Positions 16,420 to 22,221 of a stretch of 22,309 nucleotides of DNA are shown piece by piece. How positions within the stretch are numbered: the first letter of the stretch is position 1; each line of letters opens with the position of its first letter. The position numbers and the translations under genes are program-made. Source of the DNA: a virus; the IMG/VR virus record IMGVR_UViG_3300025138_007798, positions 1-22,309 of that record, one strand, 5' to 3'. Below the pieces are notes generated by a model that worked only from the letters and a program-made list of their open reading frames with translations, did no database searches and had not been told where the DNA came from.

Positions 16420-18132
16420 ATGAGTATAATAGTAGACACAACTTCCTGGGAATCAGGTAAGGACTATCCTGAGTGGATGAATGAAATATCAATTGCTACA
16501 ATCTCTAAAGGTTATCTATTAGCAGACGAAACTCCTAAAAAAGCGTTTAGAAGAGTCGCCTCTACAATTGCTAGAAGACTGGACAGACCAGATATGGAGA
16601 ATAAATTCTTCAGGTATATGTGGAAAGGGTGGTTAAATTTAGCATCTCCGGTACTATCAAATACAGGTACAGATAAAGGCTTACCAATTTCATGTTTTGG
16701 TATCGATACACCTGATTCAATTAGAGGAATTGGGCTAACCAACGCTGAACTTATGAGACTTACTTCATTAGGTGGAGGAGTCGGTATAGGGTTAGGTAGA
16801 GTTAGAGGAAGAGGAGGTAAAATTGGAAATGGAGTAGGTCAATCTGAGGGTATAGTACCTTGGGCTAAGATTTACGATTCTACAATTATTGCAACAAATC
16901 AAGGAGCGGTAAGAAGAGGAGCAGCATCAGTAAACTTAGATATAAATCATCCAGATATACATGAATACTTAGAGATCAGGAGACCTAAGGGAGACCCTAA
17001 TAGACAGTGCTTAAATCTACATCAATGTGTAAATATAGATGATGCTTTTATGCAACGCTTAGAGCATAGAGACGCTGATGCTATGGAGTTATGGATTAAG
17101 ATTCTTAAATCCAGAATGGAAACAGGAGAACCTTATATTATGTTCGGTGATACAGTTAATAACAATAACCCATTAGCTTATAAGAAGAATAATTTAGATG
17201 TAACTATGACTAATATCTGTTCGGAAATAACACTCCATACAGACGAAGAACATAGCTTTATCTGTTGTCTATCATCAGTAAACTTAACTAAGTACGATGA
17301 ATGGAAAAATTCTGACTTAATAGAAACAGCAATATACTTTCTTGATGGAGTTTTAGAAGAGTTCTTAGCAAAAACTTCTGGAAGAGATTCATTAATTAGA
17401 GCTCACAGAAGTGCTAAAAAAGGAAGAGCAATTGGTTTAGGAGTACTAGGATGGCATACATTATTGCAGAACGAAAGAATTCCTTTCAGTTCAATAGCAG
17501 CTACATCGTTAACTCATCAGATATTCTCAGATATCAAACAAAAAGCAGAGAATGCTTCTAGAAAATTAGCTAATGAATACGGTGAACCACTTTGGTGCAA
17601 AGGTACAGGTATGAGAAATACACATTTAATTGCTGTAGCACCAACAGTTTCTAATAGCACCATAGCAGGAGGAGTATCAGCAGGTATAGAGCCAGTACCG
17701 GCAAACATTTACACTTTTAATTCAGCAAAAGGTACATTTATTAGAAAGAATACTGCTTTAGAAACGTATTTAGAAGAAAGAGGTCATAATACAGAAGAAG
17801 TATGGGATGAAATTATGAAAGATAGAGGTTCTATAGCTAACCTACCGGAAGATATTATGCCAGCAGAAGATAAACCTATATTTTTAACATTTGCTGAAAT
17901 AAACCAATTAGCGTTAATAGAACAAGCATCAGCTAGACAAAAGTATATTGATCAAACTCAATCATTAAATTTAGCATTTGATCCTACTGATAGCCCTAAG
18001 TTTATAAATGAAGTTCATCAAGCAGCTTGGAGATTAGGGATTAAAACACTATACTATTTAAGAACAGACTCAGTAATTAATGGAGACATAGGAAGTAGAA
18101 CCTCTACGGACTGTTTAAGTTGTGACGGATAA
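16420..18132 (+). CDS. nrdA: Class I ribonucleotide reductase, alpha subunit, without ATP-cone
   Basis: This 570-residue catalytic subunit has 'ISCFG' with C92 and 'CCLSSVNL' with C283 as the likely redox pair. 'TNICSEI' gives N265, C267 (thiyl radical) and E269. 'LYYLRTD' gives Y545/Y546, which relay the radical from NrdB. The C-terminal tail 'DCLSCDG' holds a C565-x-x-C568 pair that a thioredoxin can reduce. Most NrdA proteins are about 750 residues. Here the sequence enters the catalytic fold almost directly (the cysteine lies at 92, not near 225), so the N-terminal ATP-cone that senses ATP/dATP is missing, and dATP feedback at that site should be absent. It is followed by a thioredoxin gene that fits as its reductant. 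Confidence 0.93.
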   Translation: MSIIVDTTSWESGKDYPEWMNEISIATISKGYLLADETPKKAFRRVASTIARRLDRPDMENKFFRYMWKGWLNLASPVLSNTGTDKGLPISCFGIDTPDSIRGIGLTNAELMRLTSLGGGVGIGLGRVRGRGGKIGNGVGQSEGIVPWAKIYDSTIIATNQGAVRRGAASVNLDINHPDIHEYLEIRRPKGDPNRQCLNLHQCVNIDDAFMQRLEHRDADAMELWIKILKSRMETGEPYIMFGDTVNNNNPLAYKKNNLDVTMTNICSEITLHTDEEHSFICCLSSVNLTKYDEWKNSDLIETAIYFLDGVLEEFLAKTSGRDSLIRAHRSAKKGRAIGLGVLGWHTLLQNERIPFSSIAATSLTHQIFSDIKQKAENASRKLANEYGEPLWCKGTGMRNTHLIAVAPTVSNSTIAGGVSAGIEPVPANIYTFNSAKGTFIRKNTALETYLEERGHNTEEVWDEIMKDRGSIANLPEDIMPAEDKPIFLTFAEINQLALIEQASARQKYIDQTQSLNLAFDPTDSPKFINEVHQAAWRLGIKTLYYLRTDSVINGDIGSRTSTDCLSCDG

Positions 18133-18146
18133 ATAATAATTAAAAG

Positions 18147-18175
18147 TTGTAAAATACAATAAAATTTCGTATATT
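18147..18175 (+). promoter_or_regulatory. Bipartite promoter-like element upstream of the thioredoxin gene
   Basis: TTG (18147-18149), 11 nt, then AAAATTTCGTATATT (18161-18175), ending only 5 nt before the ATG. TTTCGTATATT is identical to the SSB and membrane-gene copies. If transcription starts 6-8 nt after the element, the mRNA would be nearly leaderless. Confidence 0.55.
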
Positions 18176-18180
18176 ATATT

Positions 18181-18438
18181 ATGGTACAAGCAATAAAATT
18201 TTACGCAGATTGGTGCGGGCCCTGTAAAGTCTATAACAAAATATGGACTAAGGTAGAAAGTGAATTAAGTGGTAAAGTTGAATTTAAGAGTATTAATATT
18301 GAAAAAGATACTACAGGTTTAGCAGCGGAATATAAAGTTAGATCGATACCATTTACAGTGATTATAGACGAAGAAGGTAAATCTACTTCTAAGACAGGTT
18401 TAATAAAAGAAGCAGAATTAAAAGCACTTTTAAAATAA
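18181..18438 (+). CDS. Thioredoxin
   Basis: This 85-residue thioredoxin fold has the active site WCGPC at 11-15 and the cis-proline in 'SIPF' (P57). It is shorter than bacterial thioredoxin (about 108) because the first strand and helix are trimmed, which is common in phage thioredoxins and glutaredoxin-like proteins. It would reduce the C-terminal cysteine pair of the phage NrdA just upstream. The short distance between its promoter-like element and the ATG leaves almost no 5' leader. Confidence 0.92.
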   Translation: MVQAIKFYADWCGPCKVYNKIWTKVESELSGKVEFKSINIEKDTTGLAAEYKVRSIPFTVIIDEEGKSTSKTGLIKEAELKALLK

Positions 18439-18464
18439 GTTAATAAATAAAAATAGTTATATAA

Positions 18465-18764
18465 ATGTTACGAAAACCAGATTCAATACCCGCTAACGAT
18501 ACTATCGTTCAAGACCCTAGTATGGAACCTTTCTTTATCAGTAAATCTTCAACAGGAGGTTACACAGTATACGAAAGAGTAATTAAAGGAGAAAATAATA
18601 CAGAGTATATTAAGACTGTATGTTATCCTGCAAACTTCTCCTATGCTTTAAAGAAAGTTGCAGAAGAAAAATTAAATCAAAAAAAGAGTTATAGTTCAAT
18701 TAAAGAGTACGTCGATACATATGACAGTATAAGTAAAACTATGACAAATATAATTAATATATAA
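18465..18764 (+). CDS. Conserved-looking unknown phage protein
   Basis: This 99-residue soluble protein has no clear domain. Visible features are 'DPSMEPFFISKSSTGGYTVYERV' (an antiparallel-strand pattern), 'YIKTVCYPANFSYALKKVAEEKL' and a helical C-terminus 'SIKEYVDTYDSISKTM'. Small proteins with this 'PFFI...GYTV.E' pattern are familiar from T4-like phages, but no function is known to me. It lies between the thioredoxin and queC-like genes, with a 26-nt gap before it. Confidence 0.65.
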   Translation: MLRKPDSIPANDTIVQDPSMEPFFISKSSTGGYTVYERVIKGENNTEYIKTVCYPANFSYALKKVAEEKLNQKKSYSSIKEYVDTYDSISKTMTNIINI

Positions 18765-18793
18765 CGTCCGCCTATACGTTAATAATACCTGGC
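18762..18793 (+). other. Possible small pseudoknot in the leader of the queC-like gene
   Basis: TAACGT (18762-18767) pairs with ACGTTA (18776-18781) around an 8-nt loop. GCC in the loop (18770-18772) could pair with GGC (18791-18793) in the tail, followed by an A-rich stretch and the ATG at 18813. The layout recalls small H-type preQ1 riboswitches, but the conserved nucleotides of preQ1-I are not evident. The stem overlaps the upstream stop codon. Confidence 0.2.
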
Positions 18794-18812
18794 AAATTAA
18801 AAATAGAAAATC

Positions 18813-19613
18813 ATGGCAAAACATGTAGTTGTAAGTCTTAGTGGAGGGATGGACTCCTCAACATTGTTATTAAGAGCATTAAAAGAATATGATACCGTAA
18901 CTGGTATTTCATTCGATTATGGTCAAAAGCATAGAGTAGAGCTAGAAAGAGCTCAACAGTTAATTAACTATCTTGCTGATAATGGTCACAAAGTAAATTA
19001 TCGTCAAATTCAACTTAACGGATTAGTAGATCTATTAGACTCAGCTCTAGTAGTAGGTGGCGATGATGTACCTGAAGGTCATTATGAGAATGATAATATG
19101 AAAGAAACAGTTGTACCTAATAGGAATAAGATGTTTGCTTCTATTACTCAAGCAGTAGCTTTATCTATAGCAAATAAATCAGAAGAAACTTGTGATATCG
19201 CTCTAGGTATTCATGCTGGAGATCATGCAGTATACCCAGACTGTAGACAAGAGTTTAGAGATGCAGATGATGCTGCTTTTAGAGAAGGAAATTGGGATGC
19301 AGATAGAGTAGGGTACTTTACTCCTTATTTAGATACTGATAAATTTGGTATCTTACAAGATGGAGAAATACTTTGCGCTAAATTAAAAATCGACTTTAAT
19401 GAAGTTTATAAGAGAACGAATACTTCTTACAAGCCTTATCCTTCAGGAAATAGCGATTATAAGTCTGCTTCTAGTGTTGAGAGGATTGAGGCTTTTATTG
19501 CTCTTGGCAGAAAAGATCCCGTACAGTATGAGGATGAAACTGGAGAAGTGGATTACGAGGTAGCAGAATCGCATGTAAAACAAATACTTGCAGATCATGT
19601 TGGTCCATGTTAA
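18813..19613 (+). CDS. queC: QueC-like 7-deazaguanine pathway enzyme lacking the zinc cysteines
   Basis: This 266-residue protein belongs to the QueC (7-cyano-7-deazaguanine synthase) family by its PP-loop 'SLSGGMDSST' (8-17), 'FDYGQKHRVEL', 'VVPNRNKMF' (101-108) and 'YPDCRQEF' (141-148). QueC normally uses ATP and ammonia to make the nitrile of preQ0 from CDG. Oddity: where QueC has C-x8-C-x2-C-x2-C zinc ligands, this protein has S205, S214, K217 and S220 at the same spacing, followed by the intact 'VERIEAF' helix. The rest of the fold appears kept, with extra residues around 155-170. It may still bind ATP but catalyse a changed reaction or be stabilised without zinc. queD and queE lie about 0.6 kb downstream. 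Confidence 0.85.
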   Translation: MAKHVVVSLSGGMDSSTLLLRALKEYDTVTGISFDYGQKHRVELERAQQLINYLADNGHKVNYRQIQLNGLVDLLDSALVVGGDDVPEGHYENDNMKETVVPNRNKMFASITQAVALSIANKSEETCDIALGIHAGDHAVYPDCRQEFRDADDAAFREGNWDADRVGYFTPYLDTDKFGILQDGEILCAKLKIDFNEVYKRTNTSYKPYPSGNSDYKSASSVERIEAFIALGRKDPVQYEDETGEVDYEVAESHVKQILADHVGPC

Positions 19614-19665
19614 TAATAAGCTATTTATATGCTATTCACAGTAATTTTTAAACATAGTATTAGTA

Positions 19666-19809
19666 ATGAGCACTGACAGATCAAACAACGGAAACACCCA
19701 ATTAAACTCGGAAAGAGGTAACCATAACCAAAGGGTTAGTAAGTACGTTATGTTGGGAAAATCCAAAAAAGTAATTTGGGACGCTTCTAGAAGGAACCGC
19801 ACCATTTAG
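19666..19809 (+). CDS. Small ORF of 47 codons upstream of the tRNA gene
   Basis: The ATG at 19666 opens a 47-residue reading frame: an Asn/Ser/Arg-rich N-terminus followed by 'SKYVMLGKSKKVIWDASRRN', which looks like a short folded or DNA/RNA-binding basic segment. It ends 7 nt before the tRNA. A CTATTTATAT stretch lies 36 nt before the start. No family is recognised, and coding is supported only by the reasonable composition and the fit in an otherwise empty gap. Confidence 0.45.
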   Translation: MSTDRSNNGNTQLNSERGNHNQRVSKYVMLGKSKKVIWDASRRNRTI

Positions 19810-19816
19810 AGAGGTA

Positions 19817-19890
19817 GGGGGATTAGCTCAGCTGGCTAGAGCGCCTGCCTTGCACGCAGGAGGTCATCGGTTCGACTCCGATATTCTCCA
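19817..19890 (+). tRNA. tRNA-Ala (anticodon TGC)
   Basis: A complete cloverleaf can be drawn. The acceptor stem is GGGGGAT/ATTCTCC, including the G3-U70 pair that defines alanine tRNAs. The D stem is GCTC/GAGC, the anticodon stem CCTGC/GCAGG with loop CTTGCAC, and the T arm ATCGG-TTCGACT-CCGAT, with discriminator A at 19890. The 3' CCA is not encoded (CAA follows), so it must be added by the host enzyme. It lies inside the 7-deazaguanine cassette. Confidence 0.95.
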
Positions 19891-19926
19891 CAATGTTAAT
19901 CAATAAAAATTAGACATGAAAAAAGT

Positions 19927-19955
19927 TTGGTTATTTAAAATAAATTTCGTATATT
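19927..19955 (+). promoter_or_regulatory. Bipartite promoter-like element upstream of the membrane protein/queD unit
   Basis: TTG (19927-19929, within TTTGG), 11 nt, then TAAATTTCGTATATT (19941-19955), 15 nt before a GTG and 45 nt before an ATG of the next gene. TTTCGTATATT is identical to the SSB and thioredoxin copies. It would start the transcript for the membrane protein, queD, queE and the oxidoreductase. Confidence 0.6.
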
Positions 19956-19970
19956 GATATTATAGTAATA

Positions 19971-20240
19971 GTGTCACAGCACCACTTTAAAAACACGAAT
20001 ATGAGTAAATTACAAAAAAAGGTTATAGATGAACTCTACAACAGAGAAGAAAGAGAGAACCTCGAAGGAATTAAGATCAATGATCATAAGATTCCAGATC
20101 CAAAACTACATCAACAAATAAGCTTCATCAAATCAGGTATCCGTATATTAGGGTACGCTGCATTATGGTGGAGTATTGATATAGCAGCTATTTTGCTAAT
20201 ATTATCAGAAGTAGTAGGAATCGGAGAAGAATTAGTATAA
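19971..20240 (+). CDS. Small membrane protein, unknown function
   Basis: This protein has 89 residues from a GTG at 19971, or 79 from the ATG at 20001, which gives MSKLQKKVIDELYNREE and is the more natural start. After a charged helix ('DELYNREERENLEGIKI') comes 'KLHQQISFIKSGIRILGY' and one hydrophobic segment 'AALWWSIDIAAILLILSEVVGI' (about 58-79 of the longer form), ending 'GEELV'. One transmembrane helix with an N-terminal cytoplasmic domain is likely. Similar one-helix proteins sit among metabolic genes in T4-like phages, but I know no function. It lies 11 nt before queD, whose possible TATAAATA element (20236-20243) overlaps its end. Confidence 0.7.
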   Translation: MSQHHFKNTNMSKLQKKVIDELYNREERENLEGIKINDHKIPDPKLHQQISFIKSGIRILGYAALWWSIDIAAILLILSEVVGIGEELV

Positions 20241-20251
20241 ATAAATAAGTT

Positions 20252-20716
20252 ATGGGAAAATTTCAATCAACAAAAGTATTTGACGGCTTTAGTACAGTAT
20301 TCCGTCAATGGAAAGCAACAACTACTCACTGTTCTAAATTACATGGATACGGAGTATCATTTAAAATCTGGTTTGAAGGAGAATTAGATGATAGAAACTG
20401 GGTATGGGACTTCGGAGGTATGAAGAGAGCAAAAGGCACTATCGACGGTATGTCCCCTAAAGCATGGATGGATTATATGTTTGATCATACCTTTATAGTA
20501 GCAGAAGATGACCCCTATAAAGAATCATTCCTACAAATGGACAAAGCTAAAGTAGCACAAGTAAGAGTAATTCCTGCAACAGGAGCAGAAAGTTTTGCTA
20601 AGTTTATTTTTGATAATATAAATCCATTTATAGAAGCAGAAACAGAAGGAAGAGTTAAAATTACTCAAGTAGAATTTAGAGAACACGGAAAAAATACAGC
20701 ATCATATGTCGCATAA
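20252..20716 (+). CDS. queD: QueD-like 6-carboxytetrahydropterin synthase, zinc site altered
   Basis: This 154-residue PTPS-family protein would convert 7,8-dihydroneopterin triphosphate to 6-carboxytetrahydropterin, the substrate of QueE. Catalytic residues are visible: C27 in 'THCSKLHGYG', D78-H79 in 'FDHTF' and E144 in 'EFREHGKNTASY'. 'WDFGGMK' and 'ATGAESFAKFIF' match the pterin-binding strands and the 'PTAENLA' helix. Of the three family zinc histidines, only H31 of 'LHGH' is clear: the second is Y33 (HGYG), and the first His of 'FSAAH' is F17. H26 next to the catalytic cysteine might substitute. The 3' end overlaps queE by 11 nt, so they are translationally linked. Confidence 0.85.
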   Translation: MGKFQSTKVFDGFSTVFRQWKATTTHCSKLHGYGVSFKIWFEGELDDRNWVWDFGGMKRAKGTIDGMSPKAWMDYMFDHTFIVAEDDPYKESFLQMDKAKVAQVRVIPATGAESFAKFIFDNINPFIEAETEGRVKITQVEFREHGKNTASYVA

Positions 20717-21494
20717 GCAATTAAAAAGAGTTACAGACTACGAAAAGAATTTACCTATAGTAGAAATTTATACAGCGGTACAATCAGAAGGTTCTAGAGC
20801 AGGATATCCAACAGTAGTAATTAGAACCACAGGATGTACTCATAGATGCTTCTTCGGTGAAGGAGGATGGTGTGATAGTTGGTACACAAGTATACACCCT
20901 GAAAAAGGACATTTTAACTTTAAAGACATTATTGCAATGTATGAGAAAAATCCTCATATAAAAGAAATGATGCTAACAGGAGGATCACCAACTATGCATC
21001 CTGCTTTAGTAAATGAATTAACACATTTTGCACATGAAAACAATATTTTTATTACTATCGAAACTGAAGGAAGTCACTTCTTACCCACAGATTACCCTAT
21101 TAATTTGTTATCTATTAGCCCTAAGTTTTCTAATTCTGTTCCAGTACTGGGAGTAGAAACTCCTCAAGGAGCTATCACAGATCAAAGAATGATAGACAGA
21201 CATAATAAACTTAGACTTAATTATGAATCTATAAAACAATCAATAGCATACCATTCAGATTTTCATATAAAACCAGTATGGGACGGTAAAGATAAAGCTG
21301 CTTTAGCAGAGATTATGGAATGTTTGGGGATACTCAATGTTTCTCAAGATAAAGTTTGGTTTATGCCAGCTGGAGATTCTAGGGAAGCATTATTTAAATC
21401 ATATCCTATACTATTTGACTGGGTAAGAGATAATGGTTATAGAATGACTTGGAGACCTCATATTATTGCTTTTGAAGACCAACGTGAAGTATAA
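20706..21494 (+). CDS. queE: QueE-like radical SAM 7-carboxy-7-deazaguanine synthase, unusual cluster motif
   Basis: This 262-residue protein begins like QueE: 'EIYTAVQSEGSRAGYPTVVIRTTGC'. The radical SAM cysteines are C44, C48 and C56, spaced CX3CX7C instead of the usual CX3CX2C, due to a 'FGEGG' insertion between the second and third. 'TGGSP' (91-95) stands for the SAM-binding GGEP motif with Glu replaced by Ser. 'LLSISPKFS' matches the conserved SPK segment. It would contract the pterin ring to CDG using SAM and a reduced flavodoxin or similar electron donor. It overlaps queD by 11 nt at its start and the next gene by one base (TAATG) at its end. The family call is strong; the exact reaction is inferred. 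Confidence 0.85.
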   Translation: MSHKQLKRVTDYEKNLPIVEIYTAVQSEGSRAGYPTVVIRTTGCTHRCFFGEGGWCDSWYTSIHPEKGHFNFKDIIAMYEKNPHIKEMMLTGGSPTMHPALVNELTHFAHENNIFITIETEGSHFLPTDYPINLLSISPKFSNSVPVLGVETPQGAITDQRMIDRHNKLRLNYESIKQSIAYHSDFHIKPVWDGKDKAALAEIMECLGILNVSQDKVWFMPAGDSREALFKSYPILFDWVRDNGYRMTWRPHIIAFEDQREV

Positions 21495-22081
21495 TGAAAA
21501 AGGAGTTTAAACATTTAGTAATAATCGGCCACCCTGACCATAAATCTTTTTGCTATAATGGTATATTTAAGACTATTATAAGACAATTAAGAAAGCATAA
21601 AGAAGTATTCAAGGTTATTGATGTATATGATGATAAACTTCATCGTGATAGAACTGAATTAATTAAAGAGTATAAGAAATTAGTTACTTGGTCAACACAC
21701 ATCTACTTTATATCACCAGTTTGGTGGTTTAGACTTGTACCTAAAATGGAAACTTTCTTCGATGAGGTATTTACACCGGGGTTTGCATATAAGTTTGTAC
21801 CGGTTTTTAGTATGTACGCATATCCAAAACCATTCCTAAGTGATAAGAAAGTTAGAACATACATTACACATGGAGCACCGATGTTACCCGTTATTACCTT
21901 ATACCTTAATTCAGTTAAGTTGAGATTAGTAATGGGGGTATATACTTTTGTTTTTGGATGGAACTTAAATAGATGGAGAAAGACTAAGCAATTTTGGTCT
22001 GTACCATTTGTAGATGCAAAGAAACGAGCAAAATACTTACGGGTAGTAAAGGAAGATATTAGAAATGATTTAGGTTTATAA
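21494..22081 (+). CDS. Flavodoxin-fold NAD(P)H oxidoreductase (quinone reductase type)
   Basis: This 195-residue member of the Flavodoxin_2 / NAD(P)H dehydrogenase (quinone) family has 'LVIIGHPDHKSFCYNGIF' as the FMN/FAD phosphate loop. 'HIYFISPVWWFRLVPKMETFFDEVFTPGFAYKF' follows and is the hallmark 'PVWWY..P..LK.W.DRVFTPGFAY' motif of this family. 'YITHGAPM' corresponds to the usual 'TTGG' flavin loop. It would pass electrons from NAD(P)H to an acceptor by a two-electron route. Its start overlaps the queE stop by one base, so it is probably co-translated. It might support QueE, which needs reducing power, but family members are not known to me as radical SAM reductants. Its role in phage infection is open. 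Confidence 0.85.
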   Translation: MKKEFKHLVIIGHPDHKSFCYNGIFKTIIRQLRKHKEVFKVIDVYDDKLHRDRTELIKEYKKLVTWSTHIYFISPVWWFRLVPKMETFFDEVFTPGFAYKFVPVFSMYAYPKPFLSDKKVRTYITHGAPMLPVITLYLNSVKLRLVMGVYTFVFGWNLNRWRKTKQFWSVPFVDAKKRAKYLRVVKEDIRNDLGL

Positions 22082-22083
22082 AA

Positions 22084-22221
22084 TTGGAAAAGTCAGAAGC
22101 ATTAGAAATATTAGAGGAAATAGAAGAGAATGTAAACACATGTTGCGCCATAACTATGGAACCAGATGAAGTATTAGTATTAATAGATAAATTAAAAAGT
22201 TATATAGAAAATGGAGGATAA
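22084..22221 (+). CDS. Small ORF of 45 residues with TTG start
   Basis: A TTG at 22084, two bases after the previous stop, opens a 45-residue acidic helical protein (MEKSEALEILEEIEENVN...) with a CC pair in the middle and 'EVLVLIDKLKSYI' near the end. No ATG gives a longer protein. It overlaps the next gene by 11 nt (ATGGAGGATAA), the tight packing typical of phage gene strings. No function is recognised. Confidence 0.55.
   Translation: MEKSEALEILEEIEENVNTCCAITMEPDEVLVLIDKLKSYIENGG

Noticed and set aside
19610-19816. Structured noncoding RNA or ribozyme between queC and the tRNA
   Set aside because: No convincing long stems or known ribozyme core; a small open reading frame explains most of the segment.
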